A DNA stretch of 64,000 nucleotides from positions 1 through 64,000 of the forward strand of contig JAKAYA010000003.1 in the NCBI GenBank assembly GCA_021826965.1. The letters are read 5' to 3'. The notes under the pieces are model-generated. The model was not told the DNA's origin, ran no database searches, and was given only the letters and a program-made list of their open reading frames with translations. This stretch comes from Nitrospirota bacterium (GTDB lineage: Bacteria > Nitrospirota > Leptospirillia > Leptospirillales > Leptospirillaceae). This document shows positions 53,544 to 62,914 of the stretch, one piece after another. The translations under genes and the position numbers were made by a program. Every line of letters starts with the position of its first letter. The first letter of the stretch is position 1.

Positions 53544-53780
53544 CTAATACAGAAAGTGCTGGAGAACCTGAATAAGAAAGATCGCTATGAGGGGAGAAAT
53601 ATCCATGCCCGCCAGCTTTTCGGGAGGGACCAGCTTGCGTATTGGGGCCAGCACCGGTTCCGTGATCTGATGCAGGATGCGTACGACCGGGTTATACGGA
53701 TCCGGGGACACCCAGGACAGAAGGGCCCGGATGATGATGACCCAGGAATAAAGGGTCAGCAGACGGTCAACGATGAGAAT
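53544..53780 (-). CDS. YggT family membrane protein with probable ATT start
   Basis: 78 residues with two hydrophobic segments (LLTLYSWVIIIRALLSWV and ISPLIAIFLIQVLQHFLY) and the YggT motif SWVSPDPYNPVVRILHQITEPVLAPIRKL. No ATG, GTG or TTG is available in frame at the expected place; ATT 53780 lies six bases after a perfect AAGGAGG. The start overlaps the proC tail by 14 bases. The family is linked to osmotic tolerance and division-cluster neighbourhoods; its precise function is unknown. Confidence 0.8.
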   Translation of the reverse strand: MLIVDRLLTLYSWVIIIRALLSWVSPDPYNPVVRILHQITEPVLAPIRKLVPPEKLAGMDISPLIAIFLIQVLQHFLY

Positions 53781-54633
53781 GGGATTCCTCCTTTCGAGAT
53801 TCGACGGACATGGCGGCCGATCGTCCGACCATCCGGCCGACGGCCTGGATGAATGATGCGCGGACACCCCCTTCTTCCAGTGCGACAAGTCCTTCGATCG
53901 TCGTGCCGGACGGAGAAGCGACCCTCTTGCGAAGCTCCGAGGGATCCATCCCTTCGTCCAGAATCAGTGCCGCCGTTCCTTTCAGCATCTGAGCCGAGAG
54001 GAATACCGCATCTTCACGCTTGAGTCCGTGTCGCACTCCGGCATCGGAAAGGGCTTCCAGGACAAGGGCCATGAGTCCCGGGCCCGATCCCGCCAGGGCT
54101 GTCGCCACGTCGAAATCTTTCTCCGGAATCATCATAACACGCCCGAGTTCCAGGAAAATCCGGGATACGAACGAAAGGTCCTCGTCCGTTGCCCGGACGC
54201 CAGTGGTCAGGAGGGTCATGCCCTCCCCGCGCGTCAGGGCCAGGTTGGACATCGTCCGGATCCAGCGCCATCGAGGAAGGGCTTCCTCAAGCGTCGAAAG
54301 CGGAGTGCCCGCCATGACCGAAACTCCGAGGGGACTCATGTCCAACCCCCCGAAAACGGGAGCCAGATCCGGGAAAAGGGACGGTTTCACAGACCAGAAG
54401 ACCAGGGAGGGGGGCGATTTCTCTCCCCGCAGAAGGAGCTCTTCCACGGTGCCAACGACCTCCACCGACCGTTCGCGGGACAGACGTTCCCGAACGCCGG
54501 GATCCGGATCGCAGACGATCGTTTCTTCCGGACGTGCTCCCCGCCCGCCTTTCAGGATTCCGGTCAAAAAGGCCTGTCCCATGCGACCGGCGCCAATAAT
54601 CCAGCTGGCACCGTCTCTGCCCGAACGACTCAC
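53767..54633 (-). CDS. proC: Pyrroline-5-carboxylate reductase
   Basis: NAD(P)H-dependent last step of proline synthesis (288 residues). The Rossmann motif IIGAGRMGQAFLTGIL, VMAGTPLSTLEEALP and the C-terminal substrate/dimer block ATALAGSGPG...LRKRVASPSGTTIEGL are typical. GTG 54633 has CGGAGG six bases upstream; a TTG at 54654 is less likely. It starts one base after the yggS stop. The yggS-proC-yggT order is widely conserved. Confidence 0.92.
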   Translation of the reverse strand: MSRSGRDGASWIIGAGRMGQAFLTGILKGGRGARPEETIVCDPDPGVRERLSRERSVEVVGTVEELLLRGEKSPPSLVFWSVKPSLFPDLAPVFGGLDMSPLGVSVMAGTPLSTLEEALPRWRWIRTMSNLALTRGEGMTLLTTGVRATDEDLSFVSRIFLELGRVMMIPEKDFDVATALAGSGPGLMALVLEALSDAGVRHGLKREDAVFLSAQMLKGTAALILDEGMDPSELRKRVASPSGTTIEGLVALEEGGVRASFIQAVGRMVGRSAAMSVESRKEESHSHR

Positions 54634-54634
54634 T

Positions 54635-55330
54635 CTATGCCTCCGTTTCTTCAAAAAAATATCGACCGATCCGGATTTCCGTCGAACCGGCAGCCACCGC
54701 TTCCCGAAAATCCCCGGTCATGCCCATCGACAGGATCTTGTTCCCTTCAGGAAAAAACCGGTCAAACAGGGATTTTCCCCGAAGAAAAACTCGACGGGAA
54801 AGGGCGCGGTCGTCCGGAGGGGGGCCCATGACCAGAAAGCCCGATACGGACAACTCCGGCCATCGCGCACATTCTTCCAAAAGTGGCTCCAGATCCGGCT
54901 CCCGAACGCCGGAGCGCCCCGGAATGCCAGTCAGGTCGAGTTCAATCAGAATCGCCTGGAGCTCTTTCGTCTGTCCGGCCAGTCGGGCCAGAACCGGAAG
55001 CACCGAAGAGCGGTCGACCGTATCGACGCAAGCGACCGGACGATAGCCGTGGCGGAGGGATCGTCTCTGCAGGGCCCCGATGAAATGCCAGCAGGGAGAC
55101 TGCTTCGTCTCCCGAAACAGATCCGCCCGGCGGGACAGGGATTCCCACCGATTTTCCGCCAGATGTTCGACTCCGGCCCCGAAGAGGGCCAGAGCCTCTT
55201 CATCGGAGCGGCCTTTCGTTACACCTACGATCCGGGGTTCAATGCGGAAGCCATTCTCGCGGGACAACGCGGAGACTTCCTGGCGCAGCCGTTCCAGACG
55301 ACCCCGAAGGACCGACACCTTGTCGTCCAC
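54635..55330 (-). CDS. YggS/PLPHP pyridoxal-phosphate homeostasis protein
   Basis: 231 residues, single-domain PLP-binding protein that buffers PLP. The PLP lysine is K39 in VGVTKGRS; HLAENRW, HFIGALQRRS, SMGMTGDF and STEIRIGRYFF are family motifs. GTG start at 55330. It follows pgeF by six bases and precedes proC by one base, a conserved pairing. Confidence 0.92.
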   Translation of the reverse strand: MDDKVSVLRGRLERLRQEVSALSRENGFRIEPRIVGVTKGRSDEEALALFGAGVEHLAENRWESLSRRADLFRETKQSPCWHFIGALQRRSLRHGYRPVACVDTVDRSSVLPVLARLAGQTKELQAILIELDLTGIPGRSGVREPDLEPLLEECARWPELSVSGFLVMGPPPDDRALSRRVFLRGKSLFDRFFPEGNKILSMGMTGDFREAVAAGSTEIRIGRYFFEETEA

Positions 55331-55336
55331 GTTTGT

Positions 55337-55987
55337 CTAGCCTTTTCGGCGAATGTAGTTCAGCATGCTCCGTCCTGCGCGCTTTTCACCCATTCCGCGA
55401 TGGGAAAAGAACAGTTCCGGATGACACACCGTACACAAGGAAATCTCGCCGATCTGTCCGGTCCGGAAGCCCTCCCCTTCAAGCTGGTGCCGGATCAGGT
55501 CCGGCAGGTCCAGTGCGGAAGACCCTGTACGCGCAGACCATAACGGCCAGGACTGGCGGACTTCCGACCAGACCTCCTCTCCAACCGGATAGCAGCAGGA
55601 CTTGATCGACGGACCAATGACCGCAAGGAAATCCGACGTATTCCGTCCGGAAACCACAACAAGGCTTCGAACGGCTTCGGGCAGGATTCCCCGAACCGTT
55701 CCACGCCAACCGGCATGGACGGCCGCCACAAAGACTCCCTCCGGATCGGAAAACAGCACGGGAACGCAGTCCGCCGTCCAGACAGCCACCGCACGGCGGG
55801 GAACGGACGTCCAGCCGCCGTCGGCCTCCGGCCGGGGTTCCTGGACGGCACCGGCCTCCGCTTCCCGGACATTGGACCCGTGAACCTGCCGAAAGGAAAA
55901 TGCATCCTTCCCTTCGGAAGAGTCCGATCGCGTCCCGAAACCGTGCTCGATCCCCCGCGAAGAAAAAAGGGGATGGCGCAAAAACAC
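55337..55987 (-). CDS. pgeF: Purine nucleoside phosphorylase/polyphenol oxidase family protein (YlmD/PgeF)
   Basis: 216 residues of the DUF152/YfiH family: FRQVHGSNV, WTADCVPVLF, AVHAGWRGTVRG and CTVCHPELFFSHR, containing the His/Cys metal site. Members act on purine nucleosides and help peptidoglycan editing by removing wrong UDP-MurNAc-amino acids. GTG 55987 overlaps the ftsZ stop (TAGTG). Location next to ftsZ is the usual one. Confidence 0.9.
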   Translation of the reverse strand: MFLRHPLFSSRGIEHGFGTRSDSSEGKDAFSFRQVHGSNVREAEAGAVQEPRPEADGGWTSVPRRAVAVWTADCVPVLFSDPEGVFVAAVHAGWRGTVRGILPEAVRSLVVVSGRNTSDFLAVIGPSIKSCCYPVGEEVWSEVRQSWPLWSARTGSSALDLPDLIRHQLEGEGFRTGQIGEISLCTVCHPELFFSHRGMGEKRAGRSMLNYIRRKG

Positions 55988-57159
55988 TAGGAGTCTCCCC
56001 GCTTTCGCCAGATGGCCGGACGCTCGAATTCTCCACCCTCTTCTCCGGACAGGGGAGAGTGGCGTTCCGTCGCATGAGGATAAGCTGTTCCGCTGACGGA
56101 CCTCTGCTTTCGGAGATATGCCGGGATTTCCTGGATCTGTTCCGGATCCAGCGGCTCTTCCCGTGACTCCTCTTCGGCGGGCTCTTCGGCGGCGTCGAAG
56201 CCGGCCGCGATGACCGTGATGCGGATCTCTTCCCGGGGTTCGTCCTCGACCACCGTTCCAAAGATCATGTTGATCCCCTTGTCCCCTTCTTCCTGAATCA
56301 GTTTGGACGCTTCGATGACTTCGTGCAGCGTCATGTCCGATCCTCCATGAAAATTGACCAGAACGCCCCGGGCACCCCGGATCGAGGCGTCTTCGAGAAG
56401 AGGGCTGTTGATCGCGTGCCGCGCGGCGACGCTCGCCCTCCCTTCACCCCGGCCGGTTCCGATGCCCATGACGGCTCGCCCCATCCGGGCCATCGTCGTC
56501 TTGACGTCCGCAAAATCCAGGTTGATAAGCCCTGGCCGGGTAATGATGTCCGATATTCCCTGGACGCCCTGTCTCAGGATGTCGTCGGCCATCTTGAATG
56601 CGTCCGTGATGGGCACGTTTTTTTCGACCACCGACAGCAGCCGGTCGTTGGGGATGATGATGAGGGTGTCCGTGGATTTTTTCAGATCCTGAAGACCTTC
56701 CAGGGCGTTCCTTTCCCGTTTCGGTCCTTCGAAGCCGAATGGACGCGTCACCACCGCCACTGTCAGGGCTCCCGCTTCCATCGCCACCTGAGAAATGACC
56801 GGTGCCGCTCCTGTCCCCGTTCCTCCTCCCATTCCCGCGGTGACGAAAACCATGTCGGCCCCTTTCAGAACACCCCGAATCTTTTCGATGTCCTCCATCG
56901 CTGCCCGGCGACCGATTTCGGGGTTCGCACCCGCTCCCAGCCCCCTGGAAAGCTGGCCTCCGATCTGGATCCTCTGGGCGGAAATCCGGTTCAGGGCTTG
57001 CAGGTCGGTATTGACCGCCACGAACTCCACCCCGGCCACCTTCTCCCGGACCATGGTGTTCACCGCGTTACAACCGCCGCCCCCCACTCCCACGACAAGG
57101 ATACGAGCATCCAGAAGGCCTGACTGGTTGTAGTCAATCAGTGGTTCCCTGTCATCCAT
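55987..57159 (-). CDS. ftsZ: Cell division protein FtsZ
   Basis: Tubulin-like GTPase forming the Z ring (390 residues). N-terminal [13 protein letters not shown], the tubulin signature [12 protein letters not shown] and the T7/synergy region NLDFADVKT are intact. A short acidic linker follows the core; the C-terminal tail containing IPAYLRKQ is the FtsA/ZipA-binding peptide. It is followed by an unusual extra tail of about 30 residues ([13 protein letters not shown]...). GGAG lies eight bases before ATG 57159. It follows ftsA by 48 bases. Confidence 0.97.
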   Translation of the reverse strand: MDDREPLIDYNQSGLLDARILVVGVGGGGCNAVNTMVREKVAGVEFVAVNTDLQALNRISAQRIQIGGQLSRGLGAGANPEIGRRAAMEDIEKIRGVLKGADMVFVTAGMGGGTGTGAAPVISQVAMEAGALTVAVVTRPFGFEGPKRERNALEGLQDLKKSTDTLIIIPNDRLLSVVEKNVPITDAFKMADDILRQGVQGISDIITRPGLINLDFADVKTTMARMGRAVMGIGTGRGEGRASVAARHAINSPLLEDASIRGARGVLVNFHGGSDMTLHEVIEASKLIQEEGDKGINMIFGTVVEDEPREEIRITVIAAGFDAAEEPAEEESREEPLDPEQIQEIPAYLRKQRSVSGTAYPHATERHSPLSGEEGGEFERPAIWRKRGDS

Positions 57160-57207
57160 CGAACACGCTCCATTCCGGAAACCGGAAGGTTCCCGCAGGA
57201 AAAATTT

Positions 57208-58494
57208 TCAAATGATTTCCCGAAACCAGTTGAGAAGGCGGGAAGAACCGGACAGCCCCTTCTTTTCTTTTGGACTCTCGGCGGATTTCCCTTCCGGAAG
57301 ACCGGTGGATTCTTCCCCGTACATCGCTTCCCAGTGATCCCGGGCATAATAGAGAAGACCGATGGCGGAGGAGAATTCCGGATGAATCGCCCGTTCGACG
57401 AGACCCTGGACCCGCGGCCGGACCGTCCCGACCGTCACATGCAGGGGGGCAAGTATTTTTTGAGCGAACGGAATCATCCGGGGCATGCCGACAACGCCAC
57501 CCGTCAGGACCACCCCTCTTTGCAAACGGTTTTCCAGACGCATCTCCCGAAGTTCCCTCCCCACGATCCCCAGGATTTCAGCCAGTCGGGCCTCGACCAC
57601 ATCCATGACCTGGGTTGCGTGTTCCGGAGTTGCCGGCCCGGTGGTTTTTCCTCCGGTCTCCGTGGCGGTTTCCGGTGTTTCCTGAAGGCTGGCCTGACCG
57701 AGAGCCTCGATCTTGATCCGCTCCGCCTCTTCCTGGGAGACCTGCAAGACGATCGCCAGGTCCTTTGTCATGTTGATTCCGCCATAGGGGAACATCCGGA
57801 TCGCAGCCAGCGACCCGTTCACATAAACAGCAAGATTCGTCGTTCCTCCTCCGATGTCGACGACCGCGACCCCGAGCTCCTTGTCGTCTTCCGTCAGCAA
57901 GGCGCGGGCTGCTGCCAACGGCTGGAGAATCAGGTCCCCCTCTCTCAGGACAAGACCGGACCGTTCAATCGTGCGACGAAGGTTTGCGATCACCATTTCG
58001 GATCCCCGGATGACATGGACATGCGCTTCCAGCCGGGCACCAACCATGCCAACCGGATTGGGGATGTTCGCCAGGTCATCGATCGTGTAGGATTTGGGAA
58101 TCACATGCAGAATCTCCGCAGCGGGTCGATTGATCATCGAACGGGCTTCCTGCAAAACCTTTTCGATGTCGGAGGGCTGAACTTCCCGATCCCGAAGGGC
58201 AATCGTCACCCTCTGGTCCATACCGACGATCTCTCCCCCGGCAAAGCCCACCATGACATGCTTTATGGGTCTGCCCGCCATGCGCTGGGCCTGATCGACC
58301 GCTCGGTTGATCGCGGTCACCGCCTGCGGAACGCCGATAATCGTGCCGTTCCGAAGAGCCGAACCCGTCGAAGAGACTCCAAGACCAACGATTTCAAAAA
58401 TATTGTCGTCGACCGAATGACCCGCTACCGCAACGACTTTTGTCGAACCCAGATCGACTGCCGCATAAAGAGGATTGCTCGACACCTTTTCCAC
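57208..58494 (-). CDS. ftsA: Cell division protein FtsA
   Basis: Actin-like protein anchoring FtsZ to the membrane (428 residues). ATP-site motifs: AAVDLGSTKV, VDIGGGTTNLAVY and VLTGGVVGMPRM. The 1C domain is present (~85-165). The C-terminal LLNWFREII is the amphipathic membrane-targeting helix. A Thr/Glu/Gly-rich insertion near residues 275-300 is unusual. GTG 58494 is the start used, with AAGGA very close; GTG 58485 is an alternative. Confidence 0.95.
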   Translation of the reverse strand: MEKVSSNPLYAAVDLGSTKVVAVAGHSVDDNIFEIVGLGVSSTGSALRNGTIIGVPQAVTAINRAVDQAQRMAGRPIKHVMVGFAGGEIVGMDQRVTIALRDREVQPSDIEKVLQEARSMINRPAAEILHVIPKSYTIDDLANIPNPVGMVGARLEAHVHVIRGSEMVIANLRRTIERSGLVLREGDLILQPLAAARALLTEDDKELGVAVVDIGGGTTNLAVYVNGSLAAIRMFPYGGINMTKDLAIVLQVSQEEAERIKIEALGQASLQETPETATETGGKTTGPATPEHATQVMDVVEARLAEILGIVGRELREMRLENRLQRGVVLTGGVVGMPRMIPFAQKILAPLHVTVGTVRPRVQGLVERAIHPEFSSAIGLLYYARDHWEAMYGEESTGLPEGKSAESPKEKKGLSGSSRLLNWFREII

Positions 58495-58641
58495 ATCCTT
58501 GTCTCAACCGTTTTTGACCGATAACCACTGCACCTGTCCCGTCGTTAAAAAACCGAGACTCTCCTTTAGGGAGCCCGGTCCCGATTGTCGCATATCCGGG
58601 GAAAACAGGACAACACCGGAGAGGCTCCCCGGACAAACGTG

Positions 58642-59496
58642 TCATCGAGCCGGAGAGACCTTCCGGGACTTGTCTTCCGACGTCGCGGATCCGCCGGGAC
58701 GAACAAGAACCATGCCCCTGAAACGAAGGTCGTACCCGACTGGCGTCACTGTCGCCGGCAGGACCGAAGACTGTCCGACCAAGCGGGAGTATAACTGAAA
58801 CGGCTTGCAGGAAGCTTCTTCCGGCAAAACAAGGTAGACGGAGGAGCGATCCGGAAAGAACCGGATTTCGTGCGGCTTGCGGAAAACGAACAGCTGGCCC
58901 GAAGGAGCTCCACTGCTGCGACAGGAACGGACGAGCCGGATCGTGTCGACCAGCCTCTTTCCTCCCGATCGTCCGAGCGGAGACCGGACGATCACCTCCG
59001 GCATGCGGGTTACGGCGGGAACGACACGTCCGGTCAGAACTTTTCCGTCGGGAAGCAGATACGGAACAAAAAGCGGACTTTCAGACGGCAGATCGGTACC
59101 GGAAGGCAAGATTCCGGAAGAGGAGCGCAATACGGCCAGAGGCTCCTTCAGCCGGATCGAGATCGTACGGGCTCCCCAGGGAAAGGTCTTGGCGGAAACT
59201 TCCCGAACCCAGGGGTGTCGCCCCATCCACCCCTGCAGATCGGAAGCGCTCAGGAACGTTCCTTCCGGCGCCTTTTCGACCCACGCGTCGAGAGTTTTTT
59301 GGGGAACGACCGGCCATCCATCGCCCACAACCGGAACAACGGGAGGCAGAAAGGAATGACCCGGCCGGAAAGACAGCACTGTCAGGGCAAGGAAGAAGAA
59401 ACCGGTCAGGACGAGCCGTCCCTTTCCCTTCCATTTCCGGGGGATTGGTTCCTGCCGAACCGGATGTTCTCCAGGAGAGGAAGGGAGGGAAGGCAT
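58642..59496 (-). CDS. ftsQ: Cell division protein FtsQ/DivIB
   Basis: Bitopic divisome protein (284 residues): a basic cytoplasmic start, one transmembrane helix (LVLTGFFFLALTVLSF, ~27-43), then POTRA/FtsQ domains (LSASDLQGWMGRHPWVREVSAKTFPWGARTISIRLKEPLAVLR). It follows ddl with the stop-start pattern TAGCCATG. Sequence conservation is low, but position and architecture fit. It lies 147 bases before ftsA. Confidence 0.85.
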   Translation of the reverse strand: MPSLPSSPGEHPVRQEPIPRKWKGKGRLVLTGFFFLALTVLSFRPGHSFLPPVVPVVGDGWPVVPQKTLDAWVEKAPEGTFLSASDLQGWMGRHPWVREVSAKTFPWGARTISIRLKEPLAVLRSSSGILPSGTDLPSESPLFVPYLLPDGKVLTGRVVPAVTRMPEVIVRSPLGRSGGKRLVDTIRLVRSCRSSGAPSGQLFVFRKPHEIRFFPDRSSVYLVLPEEASCKPFQLYSRLVGQSSVLPATVTPVGYDLRFRGMVLVRPGGSATSEDKSRKVSPAR

Positions 59497-59498
59497 GG

Positions 59499-60446
59499 CT
59501 ATCGAACGGGAGTGGGGGCGGGAGCATCCAGGCGGGCAGAAGACAGGATCGTTTCCACCAGATCCTCGAAGGAAAGGCCGCATCCCCGGGCGATCTCGGG
59601 AACAAGAGACGTTTCCGTGAGCCCCGGAAGGGTGTTGATTTCAAGGACGACCACACGACCGTCGGGAAGCACCAGCGTATCCAGACGGGCGATTCCCCGA
59701 AGCTCCAGCAGGGAGAACGCCCGAACGGTCGCCTCTTCCAGCCGGGCCGCGACATGGCTTGCCAGGGGGGCCGGGAAAATATGCCGGGATTTTCCGGCCT
59801 GGTACTTCGAAGCATAGGTATAAAAAGGTTCGGAAGAGTCCGGGACGATCTCGATCGCACCCAGATAGCGCCCGTCGAGGACCCCGGACTGAACTTCGCG
59901 CCCCTCCAGGAAAGGTTCCACCAGAACCCGCGTGGAATGTTTTTCCGCTTCGGCAAGGGCATCCGGCAAATCGCGGGCGTGGTCGACCCGCGCCACGCCG
60001 ATGGACGATCCGGCCGACTCGGGCTTGACCATATAGGGCAACGGGAAAGGGAAGTCTTCCGGAGCAGGACTCGCTCCGGCTTCGAGCGTGACGGTCGGAG
60101 GAACATCGAGGCCTCCCTGGCGGAAAAGAGCCCTGGAGGCGCTTTTGCTCATTCCGAGAGCGCTTCCCAGGACGCCGGAACCGGTGTAGGGGATACCCAG
60201 AACTTCCAGACATCCCTGCAGGGCACCATTTTCACCGTGTCCCCCGTGCGTGGCGAGGAAGCATACATCCGGAGAGTACCGGGACAACGACAAAAACAGG
60301 TCCGGACCGGCTTCCATCGGCACAGCTTCGTAACCGCGGAAGCGCAAGGCCTCCAGCACCGCCTTCCCGCTTCTGCGGGAGACAGCCGCCTCCGGGGAAT
60401 CACCGCCCATGAGAACAGCCACTTTCCGGAATGTCTTTTTCACCAC
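59499..60446 (-). CDS. ddl: D-alanine--D-alanine ligase
   Basis: ATP-grasp ligase making the D-Ala-D-Ala dipeptide for peptidoglycan (315 residues). Motifs: VAVLMGGDSPEAAVSRRSG, THGGHGENGALQG, MVKPESAGSSIGV, VLEINTLPGLTETSLVPEIA. GTG 60446 has AGGTG eight bases upstream (GTG 60443 is adjacent). It overlaps the region of the murB stop and precedes ftsQ. Confidence 0.95.
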   Translation of the reverse strand: MVKKTFRKVAVLMGGDSPEAAVSRRSGKAVLEALRFRGYEAVPMEAGPDLFLSLSRYSPDVCFLATHGGHGENGALQGCLEVLGIPYTGSGVLGSALGMSKSASRALFRQGGLDVPPTVTLEAGASPAPEDFPFPLPYMVKPESAGSSIGVARVDHARDLPDALAEAEKHSTRVLVEPFLEGREVQSGVLDGRYLGAIEIVPDSSEPFYTYASKYQAGKSRHIFPAPLASHVAARLEEATVRAFSLLELRGIARLDTLVLPDGRVVVLEINTLPGLTETSLVPEIARGCGLSFEDLVETILSSARLDAPAPTPVR

Positions 60447-60460
60447 GAATCCGTCACCTT

Positions 60461-61375
60461 TCAGACTGCAGCCGGAGTCTCCTCCGGCACGATTTCCACT
60501 TCGGTCTCCAGCCGGAGGCCGCTTTCCCGCAAAATGGAAAGACGCACGTCCTCCACGAGAGAACGAAAATCCCGGGACAGACCGCCTCCCTTGTTGATAA
60601 AAAAGTTTGCATGTCGTCGGGATATCTCGATTCCTCCCCGCACGGTTCCTTTCCATCCGGCCTCTTCGATCAGACGACCGGCAAAATCTCCCGGAGGATT
60701 GCGAAAAACCGAACCCAGATTCGGACTTTCGAGCGGCTGGCTCTTGCTTCTCGATCGCCTCAAGCGCTCCCATTCCGCGAGCAGGCGGGCGGGTTCGGAC
60801 GGAAAGGTCTCCAGAACGGCCGAAACGATCACGCAATCCTGCCATCTGGACGTCTTCTCCGACAACCCCTCGTGCTGGAACTCCGAAGTCCGGTAGGAAA
60901 ACAGAAGGTCCTCCCGGGAGACGCAAAACGTCGAACCGTCGGGAGATGCCAGTCGCACTTCGCGCAACACCTCCGACATTTCGCCCGTGGTGGTTCCGGC
61001 GTTCATCACGACTCCTCCCCCCACCGTTCCGGGGATCCCCGACAAAAATCCCAGGCCCCCTCTTCCCGTCCGGGCCGCGTGAAAGGCCAGACGCGGGAGA
61101 AATGCCCCGGCCTGGGCTTCGATCAGGCCGTCCGGACGGAAATCGAACCGGTCCATTTTTTTCAGGGAAACGACCGTACCCAAAAGCCCCCCGTCCGGAA
61201 ACAGGATGTTACTGGCGTTCCCGATGAATCGCACGGGCGAGGGCAACAACCCTTCCCGCACTCTTTCCAGGACGGAAATCAGCTCCTCCGTCGACTCCGG
61301 AAGAGCGACCACCTGGCCCGGACCTCCGGTACGGATGGACGAATGCCGGGAAAGGGGTTCTTCGTAAAGGATCAT
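60461..61375 (-). CDS. murB: UDP-N-acetylenolpyruvoylglucosamine reductase
   Basis: FAD enzyme giving UDP-MurNAc (304 residues). It has HSSIRTGGPGQ, FIGNASNILFPDGG, GIPGTVGGGVVMNAG, SYRTSEF and the catalytic Ser region GSVFRNPPGDFAGRLIEEAGWKG, with the type II-like short substrate domain. The ATG overlaps the murC stop (ATGA). Confidence 0.96.
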   Translation of the reverse strand: MILYEEPLSRHSSIRTGGPGQVVALPESTEELISVLERVREGLLPSPVRFIGNASNILFPDGGLLGTVVSLKKMDRFDFRPDGLIEAQAGAFLPRLAFHAARTGRGGLGFLSGIPGTVGGGVVMNAGTTTGEMSEVLREVRLASPDGSTFCVSREDLLFSYRTSEFQHEGLSEKTSRWQDCVIVSAVLETFPSEPARLLAEWERLRRSRSKSQPLESPNLGSVFRNPPGDFAGRLIEEAGWKGTVRGGIEISRRHANFFINKGGGLSRDFRSLVEDVRLSILRESGLRLETEVEIVPEETPAAV

Positions 61376-62766
61376 CCGACCACCCGGCTGGACTGCTTCA
61401 GCCTGGCGAGGATTTCCCCGCCCAGATGGGTCACGTCTCCCGCACCCATCGTCATCAGAAGATCTCCCGGTTTCAGGACCGTCATCAGCCGGGAAATCAT
61501 TGCCTTCTGGTCTGCCGCAAAATAGGATTCATTCCCGAAGGCCGCCTGGATTTCGCTGAAGAGCCGCCCCCCGGAAATCCCCGCGATCGGGTCTTCCCCC
61601 GCGGCATAAATTTCGCCCAGAACAAGCACGTCCGCCAGGCGGAAGGCCGTTGCGAACTTCGACAGGAGATCCCGCGTCCGGGAAAAACGGTGGGGCTGGA
61701 ACGCGACAACGAGCCTTCTGTCCGGATAGGCTTGCCGGGCCGCGGCAAGAGTCACGCTGATCTCGGTCGGGTGGTGGCCATAGTCGTCAACGATCCGGAT
61801 TCCACCCTCTTCCCCCACTTGCGTAAACCGCCGTCCGACGCCCCGAAAGCAGTCCAGTGCCTCCCGGGAGCATTCCGGCTCCAGTCCGAAGTGATGGGCG
61901 ACGGAGATCGCGGCGAGAGCGTTCAGCACGTTGTGCAGTCCCGGAACGTTCAGGTTGAATGTTCCAAGGTCCTTTCCCCTGAGATGGACGGAAAACTGGG
62001 TGGAAAGCCCTTCTCCGGAAACGTCGCTGGCCACGACGTCCGCATCGGCACCGAAACCGTAGGTCATCCGGGGAACATGCAGGGACGGCAGAAGCTTCGA
62101 CAGCTCCGGGTCGTCAAGACAGGCGACGGCGAGTCCATCCGGGGGTACGGACGAAAGAAACCGGACGAAAGCCTCCTTCAGCTGCTCGAAGGACTGGTAA
62201 TAATCCATGTGTTCCTGGTCGATATTGGTAACGACGGCGACATGGGGAGCGATCTTCAAAAAGGAGCCGTCGCTTTCGTCCGCCTCGGCGACAAAATAAG
62301 GCTTCTTCCCGACACGGGCGTTCCCCCCGAAGCCCGCAACGCGACCGCCGACCACGCAGGTGGGGTCGAGCCCTCCCTGGGTCAGAACGTGGGCGATCAT
62401 GGAGGTCGTCGTCGTTTTTCCGTGGGAGCCGCCAACGGCAATCCCCTGGAACCCGCGCATGATACCCGCGAGAGCCTCTCCCCGATGAACGACCGGAATC
62501 CCCCGGCGGCGTGCCGCCAGGAGTTCCGGATTTTCCGGAGAAATCGCCGTGGAGATGATAACGGCGTCGACCATGCCGACCTGATCGGCCCGATGCCCCA
62601 CATGGACCCTGGCTCCCAGCTCGGACAGACGTCGGGTCATGTCGGTCTGGGTCTTGTCCGATCCGGAGACGCGCGCTCCCCGGGAGAGCAGGATCTCGGC
62701 CACAGGCGCCATCCCGTTCCCACCGATCCCCACAAAGTGAAAAGATCCGAAACTGTCATCCCACAT
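61372..62766 (-). CDS. murC: UDP-N-acetylmuramate--L-alanine ligase
   Basis: First amino-acid ligase of the stem peptide (464 residues). FHFVGIGGNGMAPVAEIL at the N-terminus, ATP loop GSHGKTTTTSMIAH, EADESDGSFL and NIDQEHMDYY, and the C-terminal domain with DDYGHHPTEI and FQPHRFSRT. ATG 62766 has AAGGGGGAACG upstream. About 150 bases separate it from murG. Confidence 0.97.
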   Translation of the reverse strand: MWDDSFGSFHFVGIGGNGMAPVAEILLSRGARVSGSDKTQTDMTRRLSELGARVHVGHRADQVGMVDAVIISTAISPENPELLAARRRGIPVVHRGEALAGIMRGFQGIAVGGSHGKTTTTSMIAHVLTQGGLDPTCVVGGRVAGFGGNARVGKKPYFVAEADESDGSFLKIAPHVAVVTNIDQEHMDYYQSFEQLKEAFVRFLSSVPPDGLAVACLDDPELSKLLPSLHVPRMTYGFGADADVVASDVSGEGLSTQFSVHLRGKDLGTFNLNVPGLHNVLNALAAISVAHHFGLEPECSREALDCFRGVGRRFTQVGEEGGIRIVDDYGHHPTEISVTLAAARQAYPDRRLVVAFQPHRFSRTRDLLSKFATAFRLADVLVLGEIYAAGEDPIAGISGGRLFSEIQAAFGNESYFAADQKAMISRLMTVLKPGDLLMTMGAGDVTHLGGEILARLKQSSRVVG

Positions 62767-62914
62767 CGTTCCCCCTTGTCGTTTCCGCCCGCGACAACGG
62801 AACACGGATCTTTCCCTGTGCCCCATGATCCTTATCGGACAACTCGCCGATACGGACAGACGTTCTTGTAATTATGGACAAATTCCTGTCATTTGGAAAC
62901 TCTCCCCCTTGTCT

